From Hyphomicrobiaceae bacterium UBA7697 (lineage in GTDB: Bacteria; Pseudomonadota; Alphaproteobacteria; Rhizobiales; Methyloligellaceae), in NCBI GenBank assembly GCA_002482645.1, contig DLGJ01000006.1, positions 67,754-131,753 on the forward strand: DNA of 64,000 nt, given 5' to 3'. The position numbers and the translations under genes were made by a program. Each line of letters begins with the position of its first letter. Within the stretch, counting starts at the first letter, position 1. Below, one piece after another: positions 8,773 to 16,930 of the stretch. The notes under the pieces are model-generated. The model worked only from the letters and a program-made list of their open reading frames with translations, searched no databases and had not been told where the DNA came from.

Positions 8773-9198
8773 TTAATCCGCGCCGCGCCGCACGAGTTCG
8801 GCGAGGGTCTCGCCGTCGGCATCCTTGAGAATGAGCTTGCGCCGGCGCGCATCCGCGATGCGGGTCTCCTCCAGCATCGTCAGAAATTCCTTCTCGCGTT
8901 CCATCATCGGCCCGGGACATGCCATCAGCGTGTTCGCCAGGGGCCCGATCCTCAGTTCGCCGTCGCGGAAGGAGTAGTGCCCGCGAAAACGATTGCAGCC
9001 CAGCATGCCGCCGACCTCGCCATGATCGTCGAAGCGGAGGTAGCGAGCGTGCTCGTCGGTTTCGCCCGCGAAACCCCATTCCGATCCGGCAAGAGTGTTG
9101 AGCTGTCCCGCGCCCGCCCCGCCAGCGGCCCAGACAGAGACGAACAGCGCCAAGAGAAGGCACGGTCCGCGGCGCAAGACGGGCGGGCACAGTTGCAT
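8773..9198 (-). CDS. Secreted META-domain (HslJ-like) protein
   Basis: A 141-residue exported protein with a hydrophobic signal sequence (about residues 9-31, Leu/Ala/Val-rich) and one META domain ('LAGSEWGF...', 'LRFDDHGEVGGMLGCNRFRG', 'IGPLANTLMACPGPMMERE'). The Gly-Cys-Asn-Arg turn and the Met-Ala-Cys-Pro-Gly segment are signatures of HslJ/META proteins, which are linked to heat or drug tolerance and envelope stress. The two Cys (in GCN and ACPG) are the usual conserved pair. ATG 9198 puts the signal peptide at the N-terminus; the open frame runs further upstream to 9444 without sense. Substrate and partners are unknown. It is separated from the next minus-strand gene by about 260 bases and is probably monocistronic. 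Confidence 0.75.
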   Translation of the reverse strand: MQLCPPVLRRGPCLLLALFVSVWAAGGAGAGQLNTLAGSEWGFAGETDEHARYLRFDDHGEVGGMLGCNRFRGHYSFRDGELRIGPLANTLMACPGPMMEREKEFLTMLEETRIADARRRKLILKDADGETLAELVRRGAD

Positions 9199-9456
9199 GG
9201 CATAGGTTCCCTGGAGCTTCCGGCGATAAGGACGCGGGCCCCTTTTTAGGGCGCAATGGCGGCCGATGCCAGAGCTTCGGGACGGAGGCCGGACTTGGGA
9301 GGTTCGCGGCCGAAGCACGCCCCGCCGCGCGGTCAGGAACCGGCGGCGGACGGAGGCGCTGGCGACCGTGAGCCTACGCGGACTCGAACGTGCGCGGACC
9401 GGGACGCCGGCGAGTTTGATTGCCGGGGCAGTCGGGGGCCCCACGGGTTTGCGCCG

Positions 9457-9990
9457 CTAGGTCTGGCGCCGGTAGTGCGCGACCATGAACTCATGCCAGG
9501 CGCCGTCCTCCCCGGGCGTCTTGGATCGCAGGGTGCGGTGGTCGTCGTTCACGAACTCGATGATGTCTTGATAGCGTGCGAGGGTGCCATCGCCCGTGGC
9601 GCTCGGCCCTTCGGTATGGAGAGTCAGGATCCTGCCGGACGGATCGAGGTTCCCCTCATAGGTCCAAAGATGGGTCATCATCGACGCGACGAACGTGCCG
9701 ACGAATTTTTGTTTCCGAGGATCGTAGCCGAGCGTCATGATGGTGATCATGGGCACGCCGTCCGGCCCGTCGCAGCGTCCTTCGCCGATCGTCCATAGGC
9801 CGCCGAGCGAGCGTACGCTCTCGGTCGCCGTCGATGTCATGGCCGGTTGGCCGGGACCCATGGAGCATTCCATCTCGCAGGTCCAGTCGCCGACGAGCTT
9901 GTGGAGCCAGTCATGCTCCTTCTGCGGTTCGGCTTTCGGGCAGGGCATATCCACGGATTGCCCGGCGGAATTCGACTCGGTCGTCGTCAT
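9457..9990 (-). CDS. DUF1579 family protein
   Basis: A 177-residue soluble protein matching DUF1579: 'LHKLVGDWTCEMECSMGPGQP' near the N-terminus, then a beta-rich lipocalin-like body with 'GGLWTIGEGRC', 'ITIMTLGYDPRKQKFVGTFV' and 'LWTYEGNLD'. ATG 9990 is preferred over an in-frame GTG at 10002 because GGGAG lies just upstream of it. It is the last gene of a minus-strand group that starts with an ArsR regulator, 59 bases behind the third VOC gene. DUF1579 proteins commonly sit with VOC and SRPBCC genes in such stress-type clusters. No biochemical activity can be read from the sequence. Confidence 0.8.
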   Translation of the reverse strand: MTTTESNSAGQSVDMPCPKAEPQKEHDWLHKLVGDWTCEMECSMGPGQPAMTSTATESVRSLGGLWTIGEGRCDGPDGVPMITIMTLGYDPRKQKFVGTFVASMMTHLWTYEGNLDPSGRILTLHTEGPSATGDGTLARYQDIIEFVNDDHRTLRSKTPGEDGAWHEFMVAHYRRQT

Positions 9991-10049
9991 GATTGCTCCC
10001 ACTCATTGGTGCCGGACGAGCCCGGCGGTTCGAATATGTCTCCCAGGCG

Positions 10050-10460
10050 CTATTCCGGCTTCATGCAGTTGATCATCCATTGGGTGCCGAAACGGTCTAT
10101 AAGAACCCCGAACTTGAGGGCCCAGAAGGTTTCCGTCAGAGGCATGATCTCGGTTCCGCCTTCGATGAGAGCCGCGAACACGCGGTCCGCCTCGGCGGGC
10201 TCGGAGATGTTGAGCGTCACGGAGACGCCCTGCATGGGTTTGAAGCGATCGGGAGCGGCGTCCGAGGCCATGAGCAGGTCGTCGCCGATGGCGATGCGGG
10301 CATGGGCGATTTTGTCCGCGAGATCGTCCGGAACCTCGTTCTCGCCGGGCATGTCGCCATAGGTCATCATGGCGACGACCTCCCCGCCGAGAACTCCGGC
10401 ATAGGTCATCATGGCCTCTTTGCAGGTGCCGGGAAAATTCAGATACGGATTGAGTTTCAT
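10050..10460 (-). CDS. VOC family protein (PhnB-like)
   Basis: A 136-residue vicinal-oxygen-chelate protein of the PhnB/YjdN subgroup. It begins 'MKLNPYLNFPGTCKEAMMTY' and has 'VLGGEVVAMMTYGDMPGE', 'HARIAIGDDLLMASDA' and 'WALKFGVLIDRFGTQWMIN', the usual betaalphabetabetabeta pattern. The metal ligands expected in true glyoxalases are not obvious, so catalysis is uncertain. Its start overlaps the stop of the preceding VOC gene by 4 bases, showing translational coupling. It is the third VOC gene of the ArsR-led operon. Confidence 0.85.
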   Translation of the reverse strand: MKLNPYLNFPGTCKEAMMTYAGVLGGEVVAMMTYGDMPGENEVPDDLADKIAHARIAIGDDLLMASDAAPDRFKPMQGVSVTLNISEPAEADRVFAALIEGGTEIMPLTETFWALKFGVLIDRFGTQWMINCMKPE

Positions 10461-10960
10461 TGTGCTGTCCCTTCGAACGCGCGTTCCAGCACGGCGATGT
10501 CGTATTTCGTCATCTGCATGAACGCATGCATGACGCGCTGAGAGGCCGCGTGGTCCTTGTCCGTCAGCATTTCGTAGAGCACGGCCGGTACGACTTGCCA
10601 GGACAGGCCGAACTTGTCCTTGAGCCAGCCGCATGGACGTTCCTCGCCGCCGGCGGTGAGCTTTGCCCAGTAGTAATCGACCTCGTTCTGATCCGCGCAT
10701 TCGATCTGGAGCGAGATGGCGTCGTCGAACTTGACGCGAGGTCCGCCATTCAGTGCACTGAACTTCTGTCCGTCGAGCTCGAACATGACGGCCATGACCG
10801 AGCCTGCGGGTTTGCCGTGAATGTCACGGCCTTCCTCGCCGTAGTGGCTGACATAGGTGATGCGCGAGTTGTCGAAGACGGTGCAGTAGAACTTCGCGGC
10901 CTCCTCGGCCTCGCTGTCGAACCAGAGGCAAGGCGTGATCTTTGACGTTGCGATGCTCAT
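10457..10960 (-). CDS. VOC family protein (PhnB/3-demethylubiquinone methyltransferase-like)
   Basis: A 167-residue VOC protein of the group often labelled 3-demethylubiquinone-9 3-methyltransferase-like. It shows 'ITPCLWFDSEAEEAAKFYC', 'VMAVMFELDGQKFSALNGGP', 'CADQNEVDYYW' and 'DKFGLSWQVVPAVL'. Despite the old label, no SAM-binding motif is present and methyltransferase activity is unlikely. ATG 10960 follows the stop of the upstream VOC gene with a 4-base overlap, and its own stop overlaps the next gene by 4 bases, so three VOC genes are tightly coupled. Confidence 0.85.
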   Translation of the reverse strand: MSIATSKITPCLWFDSEAEEAAKFYCTVFDNSRITYVSHYGEEGRDIHGKPAGSVMAVMFELDGQKFSALNGGPRVKFDDAISLQIECADQNEVDYYWAKLTAGGEERPCGWLKDKFGLSWQVVPAVLYEMLTDKDHAASQRVMHAFMQMTKYDIAVLERAFEGTAQ

Positions 10961-11394
10961 CGGCCAGCCTCCTTCGCGGGCGTCATCCATCCGATCCCGG
11001 CGCCGCCCGGCTCGCGCAGGAGCGCGATGCGGCCAACGCCGGGGACATCGAAAATGGGCCGCATGAGCCGCGCGCCGCGGACAAGCGCCTTCTCGACGCG
11101 CGCATCGACGTCATCGACCGCGATATAGGAGAGCCAGCCCTCCGGCACGCCGGCGCAGCGCGCTGGGCCGGCCGGAAAGATGCCTCCGGCAAATTGCCCC
11201 ACGGACTTGGCCGTCCAGTAGGTGCCGCCTTCCGGCATGGGCGTGGAATCGAACGTCCAGCCGAGAGTATCGGCGTAGAACTTCCGGGCGCGTGCCTCGT
11301 CGTGGGTCACCAGCTCGTTCCAGCAGAACATTCCGTGTGCCCAATGTTTCGCCGGGTTGCCGGAGCGTCGCTCGGCGGTTGCTGCGTCACTCAT
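10957..11394 (-). CDS. VOC family protein (glyoxalase/bleomycin-resistance type)
   Basis: A 145-residue VOC protein with one clear half ('HGMFCWNELVTHDEARARKF', 'DTLGWTF') and a shorter second half ('GWLSYIAVDDVDARVEKAL', 'RIALLREPGGAGIGWMTP'). It resembles the two-module VOC proteins of actinobacteria and rhizobia that are usually called glyoxalase/bleomycin resistance proteins. It lies 42 bases downstream of the SRPBCC gene and overlaps the next VOC gene by 4 bases. Substrate unknown; the group probably deals with a small electrophile or antibiotic. Confidence 0.82.
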   Translation of the reverse strand: MSDAATAERRSGNPAKHWAHGMFCWNELVTHDEARARKFYADTLGWTFDSTPMPEGGTYWTAKSVGQFAGGIFPAGPARCAGVPEGWLSYIAVDDVDARVEKALVRGARLMRPIFDVPGVGRIALLREPGGAGIGWMTPAKEAGR

Positions 11395-11436
11395 GAAACT
11401 CTCCTAACGAAGTTTGGTTGCGGTCGGTCCGCCGGT

Positions 11437-11883
11437 CTAAGCGAGATAGTGCTCGAGTTTGTCGAGGCAGCCCGACCAACCGTCGCGATGCCTGTCGCGC
11501 GCGGCCTCGTCGTAGAACTGCTCGTGGATCAGGGTGAGGATCGTTCCGTCGCCGTCGGGCTTGACGAGCACGGTCACGAAGGATTCCCGCTCCGGCATCG
11601 TGCGCCAGGCCCAAGTGAACGCGAGCTTCTCGCCCGGGATCACGTCGCGGTAGACGCCGCCGACATTGTGCTCCTCGCCGTCCTCGGTGAAGAAGCAGAC
11701 GGCGTAACGGCCGCCGACGCGGACATCCGTCTCGGCATGGCGGACTTCCCCGGAGTCCGGCCCAAACCATCTCACGATTTTTTCGGGATCGGTCCAGGCG
11801 GCGTAGACCTTTTCGGGTGAGGCTCTGAGACGCCGCTTGAGGGTAAGACTTGGCTTCGTCGGGACGTCTGTGTCTGTGGGCAT
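11437..11883 (-). CDS. SRPBCC (AHSA1-like) domain protein
   Basis: A 148-residue protein of the Activator-of-Hsp90-ATPase-1-like SRPBCC family. It begins with 'LTLKRRLRASPEKVYAAWTD' and has 'IVRWFGPD', 'GGRYAVCFF' and 'YDEAARDRHRDGWSGCLDKL', the hallmarks of this ligand-binding helix-grip fold. A strong SD (GGAGGA, 6 bases before ATG 11883) fixes the start. The arsR coding frame runs 112 bases past this start in another frame. In many bacteria an ArsR gene is followed by exactly such an SRPBCC gene, with the two acting on the same signal or substrate. Confidence 0.87.
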   Translation of the reverse strand: MPTDTDVPTKPSLTLKRRLRASPEKVYAAWTDPEKIVRWFGPDSGEVRHAETDVRVGGRYAVCFFTEDGEEHNVGGVYRDVIPGEKLAFTWAWRTMPERESFVTVLVKPDGDGTILTLIHEQFYDEAARDRHRDGWSGCLDKLEHYLA

Positions 11884-12254
11884 GTGTCGTCCTCCAATAG
11901 CGTGCCGCCCTCAAGGAGAGCGTCCTCCTCGACGAGGGCAGCCAGACGGTCGAGCCGCTCCGTCCAGAAGCGTTGATAACGGTCGAGCCATTCCATGGCG
12001 TGCGCCATGGGTTCGGCATTGAGCCGGCACGTCACGGTGCGGCCGCTCTTGGTCCGGGTGATGAGCCCCGCGTCCGAAAGCACCTTCAAATGCTTGAGGA
12101 TCGCGGGCAGCGACATCGCGAACGGCTCGGCCAGCGCGCTGACGGGCATGCCTTCCCCGGCATTCGGCTCGAGACGCGCCAGAAGCGCCCGCCGGGTCGG
12201 GTCGGCCAGCGCAGCGAAGGTGCGATCGAGTGCGTCGTTTGAATACTTAACCAT
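11772..12254 (-). CDS. ArsR-family transcriptional regulator with extended C-terminus
   Basis: A winged-helix repressor of the ArsR family. 'FAALADPTRRALLARL' and 'MSLPAILKHLKVLSDAGLI' form the helix-turn-helix, followed by 'RTKSGRTVTCRL' as the wing. There are no Cys pairs of the metal-sensing type in helix 3, so it is of the subgroup paired with SRPBCC/VOC genes rather than an arsenic sensor. It is 160 residues long, whereas relatives are usually about 110. The last 37 or so residues are Ser/Pro-rich and read through the start of the SRPBCC gene in another frame, so the original stop has probably been lost. ATG 12254 lies within a perfect 9+9 bp palindrome, the likely operator for self-repression. 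Confidence 0.85.
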   Translation of the reverse strand: MVKYSNDALDRTFAALADPTRRALLARLEPNAGEGMPVSALAEPFAMSLPAILKHLKVLSDAGLITRTKSGRTVTCRLNAEPMAHAMEWLDRYQRFWTERLDRLAALVEEDALLEGGTLLEDDTCPQTQTSRRSQVLPSSGVSEPHPKRSTPPGPIPKKS

Positions 12255-12266
12255 TGAGTTAAGTAT
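12243..12266. promoter_or_regulatory. Palindromic operator on the arsR start codon
   Basis: ATACTTAAC (12243-12251), six bases CATTGA, GTTAAGTAT (12258-12266) form a perfect 9-bp inverted repeat. The arsR start codon lies in the spacer. It is AT-rich in a GC-rich region. Position and symmetry fit autorepression by the ArsR dimer. Confidence 0.7.
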
Positions 12267-12322
12267 AGGATCGCTTTTCCGGCCGGTCAACGGTCAAGGC
12301 GGGTCCATTCCTCCCGTACGAG

Positions 12323-12351
12323 TTGACAGACGGTATTCGGCTTTTTATGGT
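12323..12351 (+). promoter_or_regulatory. Sigma-70-type promoter of rpmJ
   Basis: TTGACA (12323-12328), a 17-base spacer, and TATGGT (12346-12351) form a near-consensus housekeeping promoter about 70 bases before the rpmJ start. A GC-rich hairpin (GGGCGGCC/GGCCGCCC, 12366-12390) lies in the leader. Confidence 0.65.
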
Positions 12352-12422
12352 CCGCCCCAACTCGCGGGCGGCCTTTTCGAAGGGCCGCCCTGACTATTTT
12401 CAGCCGAAACGGATGGCGTGAG

Positions 12423-12548
12423 ATGAAGATCAAGAATTCTCTGAAGGCCTTGGTGAAGCGCCATCGGGACAACCGGGTGGTTCGCCGCCGCGGCCGGCTC
12501 TATGTGATCAACAAGACCAACCGCCGGTTCAAGGCGCGTCAGGGCTAG
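12423..12548 (+). CDS. rpmJ: 50S ribosomal protein L36
   Basis: A 41-residue, very basic protein starting '[18 protein letters not shown]' and ending 'RRFKARQG', the form of bL36 found across alphaproteobacteria. It lacks the four zinc ligands of the classical 37-residue L36, so it is the zinc-independent (C-minus) type. It binds 23S rRNA near the peptidyl-transferase region of the large subunit. It stands alone behind its own promoter, as is usual for this version outside the spc operon, and is followed by a hairpin terminator. Confidence 0.95.
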   Translation: MKIKNSLKALVKRHRDNRVVRRRGRLYVINKTNRRFKARQG

Positions 12549-12618
12549 CGGCTCCGCTCGGCCTTCCGGTCTTTCCCCGTCCGCATTGGACCGGGGATTC
12601 ACACGATGAAATGTTTTG

Positions 12619-12645
12619 ACGGGGCCCCTGAGGGCCCCGTACCTT
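12619..12645 (+). terminator. Hairpin terminator after rpmJ
   Basis: A 9-bp perfect stem (ACGGGGCCC/GGGCCCCGT) with a 4-base loop is followed by ACCTTTT. It lies 71 bases after the rpmJ stop and just before the TPR gene start. The T tract is short. Confidence 0.6.
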
Positions 12646-12651
12646 TTCGGG

Positions 12652-13458
12652 ATGGAAACGATCGGTCATCGGCTTCTCTTGTGCCTTGTAGCGGTGGCAT
12701 TCGCCGCTTGCGCGCCGGCGTCCGCGTTTGCGTCGCCGCCCATCGTGCGGGTGCAATTCTTCGAACATTTCGACGACGAACCGGAGGAAGACCTTCCGCC
12801 GGCGGACGGCCCGGCGCTCGACGGTCTCGATCTCCCGGCCGCGCCGGATTTGGATCTGGACGCCGTGCCGGAGCCGCCTGCCGCGCTGCCCGATAGCGCC
12901 GAAGGCCAAGCGCCGAACGCACTGGACGAGGGGCTGGCCGCTGTCGGCGTGCCGCCGGCGTTCGATCCCGCCGACCGGCCGGAATTGCTGGCGGGACTCT
13001 ACGACCGGCTCGCCCATGCCAAGAGCCAGAACGATGCCGCGCCGATCACGGCGGCCATCGAGGAGTTGTGGACGGCCTCCGGCAGCGACACGATCGACCT
13101 TCTGATGAGCCGGGCGATGCAATTCGCCAACGACTCGGAAGTCGATCTCTCGCTCGCAGTGCTGGATGCCATCGTGGAACTCGCGCCGAACGAGGCGGAA
13201 GCCTGGTATTTGCGCGCCAAGGTCAACGTGCTTGCGGGAAACCCGGAGCGTGCCTTGGCCGACCTGCGCCGCACGCTCAATCTGGATGCGAAGCATTATC
13301 TGGCGATTACCGATCTCGGGCTCGTGCTGGAACAGCTCGGCGCGAAGAAAGAAGCGCTGGAAGCCTATCGTCAGGCGCTTGCGGTCAATCCCTATTTGGA
13401 TGACGCCAAGGCCGGTGTCGACGCGCTCAAACGCGAAGTCGAAGGCCAGGATATCTAG
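12652..13458 (+). CDS. Exported TPR protein
   Basis: A 268-residue protein with an N-terminal signal peptide (about residues 8-27, ending 'ASAFA'). An acidic Pro/Asp/Leu-rich linker follows (about 40-90). At the C-terminus there is a tetratricopeptide array: 'AIVELAPNEAEAWYLRAKVN', 'ALADLRRTLNLDAKHYLAIT', 'DLGLVLEQLGAKKEALEAYR'. Three TPR units are clear, with a fourth possible before them. The protein is probably periplasmic and acts as a scaffold. ATG 12652 is used because the longer frame from 12616 begins inside the terminator stem. It is convergent with pyk. Confidence 0.75.
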   Translation: METIGHRLLLCLVAVAFAACAPASAFASPPIVRVQFFEHFDDEPEEDLPPADGPALDGLDLPAAPDLDLDAVPEPPAALPDSAEGQAPNALDEGLAAVGVPPAFDPADRPELLAGLYDRLAHAKSQNDAAPITAAIEELWTASGSDTIDLLMSRAMQFANDSEVDLSLAVLDAIVELAPNEAEAWYLRAKVNVLAGNPERALADLRRTLNLDAKHYLAITDLGLVLEQLGAKKEALEAYRQALAVNPYLDDAKAGVDALKREVEGQDI

Positions 13459-13561
13459 TCTGTAGCCCTGGCCGTCCAACCACGGCGTTCAATTCAAGCT
13501 GTCCGATCGCGGATCTTCAGGTCTCGAAGGCGAGACGACGGTTTATCCTGCGGAGTTGGGC

Positions 13562-14998
13562 CTACGGATCGTCGTCCGCGGTCGGATCGACTTCCGCGAT
13601 CCGCAACAGATTCGTCGCGCCCGACTTTCCGAGCGGCACGCCGGCGGTCACGATGACCTGTTGTCCGGCTTTCGCGAACCCTTCCTCGTAGGCGATGCGG
13701 CACGCCTTCGCGACCATGTCGTCGAGATTGATCGGATCGTCGGCGAGGACGCAATGCTGGCCCCAAACGATCGAAAGCTTCCGGGCGGTGCGCGGGATCG
13801 GCGTCAGCGCCAGGATCGGCTGTTGCGGCCGTTCGCGCGCGGCGCGCAAGGCGGTGGCGCCCGAGGCCGTGTAGCAAACGATGGCGGCCAGATCGAGAGT
13901 CTCGGCGACCGTGCGGGCCGCCGCCGAGATCGCGTCGGCTCCCGTTGCCTGAGGGTCGATGCGTTGCGCATGAATGATCGCGGCATGCAGCGGATCGTGC
14001 TCCACCTCGATGGCGATGCGGTCCATGGTGGCGACGGCCTCGACCGGGAACTTCCCGACGGCGGACTCCGCCGACAGCATCACCGCGTCGGTGCCTTCAA
14101 ACACGGCGGTGGCGACGTCGGACACCTCCGCGCGCGTCGGCACGGGCGCGTAGATCATCGATTCCAGCATCTGCGTGGCCACGACCACGGGCTTGCCGGC
14201 GTTGCGCGCCGCGCGGCTGATCTGCTTCTGCAGGCCGGGCACTTTCTCCACCGGCATTTCCACGCCGAGATCGCCTCGCGCCACCATGATCCCGTCCGCG
14301 AGTTCCACGATCTCCTTGAGAAAGTGAATGGCGGTCGGCTTTTCGATCTTGGCCATGATGGCGGACCGGTTCTTGCTGAGTTTCCGCGCCTCTTCGATGT
14401 CGGCGGGCCGCTGGACAAAGGACAAGGCGAGCCAGGAGACGCCGATCGAGTTCGCGCATTCGATGTCGGCGCGATCCTTGTCGGTCAGGGCGCCGAAGGG
14501 CAGCACCGTGTCCGGCAGGCTGATGCCTTTGCGGCTGCCGAGCAAACCGGAATTGAGCACTTCGGCGTCGATGCGCACGTCCGAGGATTCCACGACGCGC
14601 AGCCTGAGTTTGCCGTCGTCGAGCAGGAGCATGTGGCCGTTCTCGACCGACTCGAAGATCTCCGGATGGGGCAGATGGACGCGGCCCAATCCGCCGACAT
14701 CTTCGCGGCGAACGAAGCTGACGATGTCGCCTTTCGTCAGGCGCATCGTCCCGGACTCGATCTTGCCGATGCGGAGCTTGGGTCCTTGCAGGTCCACCAG
14801 GATGCCGATGGGGCGCGAAAACTCCGTTTCCAGCTTGCGGACGATCCCGTGGACCTCCCGCAAGCCGTCATGAGTCGCGTGGCTCATGTTCACACGAAAG
14901 ACGTCGGCGCCCGCTTCGAACAGGCGCCGCATGGTTTCTTCGTTCGTGGAGGCAGGACCGAGCGTGGCGACGATCTTGACTCGCCGGTTACGCCTCAT
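13562..14998 (-). CDS. pyk: Pyruvate kinase
   Basis: Catalyses phosphoenolpyruvate + ADP to pyruvate + ATP, the last step of glycolysis. The 478 residues match bacterial pyruvate kinases (about 470-480). Visible motifs are 'KIVATLGPAS' at the N-terminus, 'NMSHATH' (about 37-43), the catalytic Lys in 'IMAKIEKP' (about 213), the metal-binding Glu segment 'MVARGDLGVEMP' (about 237), and 'VATQMLESM' (about 272). The C-terminal regulatory domain contains 'ICYTASGATALRAARERP'. Its start overlaps the end of the upstream DUF1036 gene by 4 bases, so the two form an operon. That pairing is common in Hyphomicrobiales. Confidence 0.96.
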   Translation of the reverse strand: MRRNRRVKIVATLGPASTNEETMRRLFEAGADVFRVNMSHATHDGLREVHGIVRKLETEFSRPIGILVDLQGPKLRIGKIESGTMRLTKGDIVSFVRREDVGGLGRVHLPHPEIFESVENGHMLLLDDGKLRLRVVESSDVRIDAEVLNSGLLGSRKGISLPDTVLPFGALTDKDRADIECANSIGVSWLALSFVQRPADIEEARKLSKNRSAIMAKIEKPTAIHFLKEIVELADGIMVARGDLGVEMPVEKVPGLQKQISRAARNAGKPVVVATQMLESMIYAPVPTRAEVSDVATAVFEGTDAVMLSAESAVGKFPVEAVATMDRIAIEVEHDPLHAAIIHAQRIDPQATGADAISAAARTVAETLDLAAIVCYTASGATALRAARERPQQPILALTPIPRTARKLSIVWGQHCVLADDPINLDDMVAKACRIAYEEGFAKAGQQVIVTAGVPLGKSGATNLLRIAEVDPTADDDP

Positions 14999-15492
14999 TG
15001 GTTTTTGTCTTCGCCGTCAGGGTCCGTGAGCCGCACGGTCCAATCCCTCTCTTCGCCGGTGTCGACCTCGAAGAAACCCGTGCGCCGGTGGCCGCGCTTC
15101 TCGCAATCGTTGGTGTCGCGAATGGTGAAGGACTTGTCGTCCGTGCACATATAGAGGCTGCCTGCCCACTCGCCACCACGGTCATAGTCCACCGCGTGGA
15201 TATAATAGTAGCGTCCGATCAGCACACCCTTGAGCAAGGTCTCGCATGTGTGCGACGCGATGTTCCACCAGCCTTCGCTGGCCCAGCCTTCGGTATCCTT
15301 GTAGCCGATGGCGACGCCGACGCGGCTGGCGGTCGTGTTGCACAACTTCAGGTCCGCCATCGCGGGCGTAACGCCGGTTCCCGTCAGGATGCCGAGCACC
15401 GTGACTCCGGCCGCGACGGTCGCGGTGGCAACCAGGCGGCGTGCGACGGCCCGGACTGGGGCGGATATGCGGATCACATCGGAGACAGGCAT
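14995..15492 (-). CDS. DUF1036 exported protein
   Basis: A 165-residue protein with a basic N-terminus and a hydrophobic signal segment (about residues 20-46, ending 'TPAMA'). The DUF1036 domain follows: 'LKLCNTTASRVGVAIGYKDT', 'WASEGWWNIASHTCETLL' and 'YYYIHAVDYDRGGEWAG...MC'. Four to five Cys in the mature part suggest disulfides in the periplasm. No enzymatic role is known for the family. It precedes and overlaps pyk by 4 bases; the functional link, if any, is not obvious. Confidence 0.85.
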   Translation of the reverse strand: MPVSDVIRISAPVRAVARRLVATATVAAGVTVLGILTGTGVTPAMADLKLCNTTASRVGVAIGYKDTEGWASEGWWNIASHTCETLLKGVLIGRYYYIHAVDYDRGGEWAGSLYMCTDDKSFTIRDTNDCEKRGHRRTGFFEVDTGEERDWTVRLTDPDGEDKNQ

Positions 15493-15628
15493 CGGGTTCT
15501 CAAAGTCTGAAAGTCGTGTCTAACGGGCCCCGAACGGTAGCGGCGAATAGGTTGCATTTTTCTGACCGGCGCGGATCGATTATAAGGCTGGGATTGCGCC
15601 GGTAAAACACCGCCCAACTTTGGGGTAA

Positions 15629-16489
15629 ATGTGTCGCGGCCTCGAGTTTGCTACGTTGGCCTCTATCGCTTTGGAGTTAAGTCTGGATACGTTGGTACAA
15701 GAAGAGTCGGGCGAGAAGCCATACCGGACCATTGACGGGGATGTAAAGCTCGGTCTCTTGATCCTGTGCGACCACGCGCAGAACCGTATCCCGGAAGACT
15801 TTCACACGCTTGGCCTGCGGCCGGAAGATCTCCACCGCCATACGGCGTTCGATCTCGGCGCGGAGGGCGTGGCCCGGTTCCTCGCCAAGATGCTCGGCGC
15901 GCCCGCCGTCATCAGCCAGTTCTCGCGGCTGCTCGTCGATCCGAACCGGGGCCTGGACGACCCGACGCTAATCATGGAGATCGCGGACGGTCTCGTGGTT
16001 CCGGGCAATGTCGGCTTGAGCGGCGCGGCGCGCGAGGAACGGCTCGACCGCTTCTACCGGCCCTACGACGACGCCATCGGCCGGACCATCGGCGCGGCCG
16101 TCGGCGCGGGCAGGCCGCCCGTGATCCTCTCGATCCACAGCTTCACGCAGGCTTGGAAAGGGGTTCCGAGGCCCTGGCATGCCTCCGTGCTCTGGGACAA
16201 GGACCCCCGGCTGCCGCTGCCGCTGCTGGACGGCCTCAAGACCATCCCGGACGCGGTGATCGGCGACAACGTTCCGTATTCGGGGCAGCTCAAGGGCGAT
16301 ACGCTGTACCGGCATGCCACCGCGCGCGGTCTCGCTCATGCTCTCATCGAGGTCCGGCAGGACCTGATCCTGGGCGAGGCGGGCCAGGCGGAGTGGGCCG
16401 CGCACCTTGCGCGGGTCGTCTCCGGCGTGCTTCGGTCCACCAACGGACTGAACGCGATCGAGCATCACGGCTCTCATACGGGCATCTGA
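15629..16489 (+). CDS. N-formylglutamate amidohydrolase family protein
   Basis: Predicted zinc amidohydrolase (FGase family, HutG-like) that releases formate or another acyl group from an N-acyl amino acid. It has 286 residues. Key segments are 'LLILCDHAQNRIPEDF', 'LHRHTAFDLGAEGVARFLA', 'SRLLVDPNRGLDDPTLI' and 'VILSIHSFTQAWKG', with His/Asp/Glu ligands as in the family. No hut genes lie nearby, so histidine degradation is not implied; alphaproteobacteria often carry solitary members. The start at ATG 15629 has only a weak purine-rich signal and the first 30 residues are not conserved in kind, so the true start may be slightly downstream. DUF1244 and gapR follow on the same strand. Confidence 0.85.
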   Translation: MCRGLEFATLASIALELSLDTLVQEESGEKPYRTIDGDVKLGLLILCDHAQNRIPEDFHTLGLRPEDLHRHTAFDLGAEGVARFLAKMLGAPAVISQFSRLLVDPNRGLDDPTLIMEIADGLVVPGNVGLSGAAREERLDRFYRPYDDAIGRTIGAAVGAGRPPVILSIHSFTQAWKGVPRPWHASVLWDKDPRLPLPLLDGLKTIPDAVIGDNVPYSGQLKGDTLYRHATARGLAHALIEVRQDLILGEAGQAEWAAHLARVVSGVLRSTNGLNAIEHHGSHTGI

Positions 16490-16506
16490 CGGACGAAAGG
16501 CGCGGC

Positions 16507-16761
16507 ATGGACGAGACAGCAAGAACCGAGATCGAGGCGGCGGCCTTCCGGCGCCTGGTGGAACATTTGCAAGAGCGGACCGATGTGCAGAACATCGATC
16601 TGATGGACCTCGCGGGCTTTTGCCGGAACTGCCTGTCGCGGTGGTATCTGGAGGCGGCGGACGAGCGCGGCATCCCGCTCGCCAAGGCCGAGGCTCAACG
16701 AATCGTCTACGGCATGCCGTACGAGGACTGGAAGGCGAAGTTCCAGACCGAACGCGCCTGA
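16507..16761 (+). CDS. DUF1244 family protein
   Basis: An 84-residue soluble helical protein matching DUF1244 over its length: '[20 protein letters not shown]', '[19 protein letters not shown]' and '[15 protein letters not shown]'. The Cys-Arg-Asn-Cys motif is conserved in the family. It starts at ATG 16507 behind GAAAGG, 17 bases after the amidohydrolase stop, and is probably co-transcribed. No function is established for the family. Confidence 0.88.
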   Translation: MDETARTEIEAAAFRRLVEHLQERTDVQNIDLMDLAGFCRNCLSRWYLEAADERGIPLAKAEAQRIVYGMPYEDWKAKFQTERA

Positions 16762-16930
16762 CGGCGAAATATATTTCGTATTGAACGGGTTAGTCGCCAC
16801 TGCCGTGGTGTCCGGGCACCGGCTTTGGATAAGCGGGAAAAGGAGCCCTTGCGCCTTGCCGCGTCTCGCGATTCTGGCTCAAGCTCCGCTCTTCATCGAA
16901 TCATCGAAAAAACGTGTCGAGGAACCCAAC

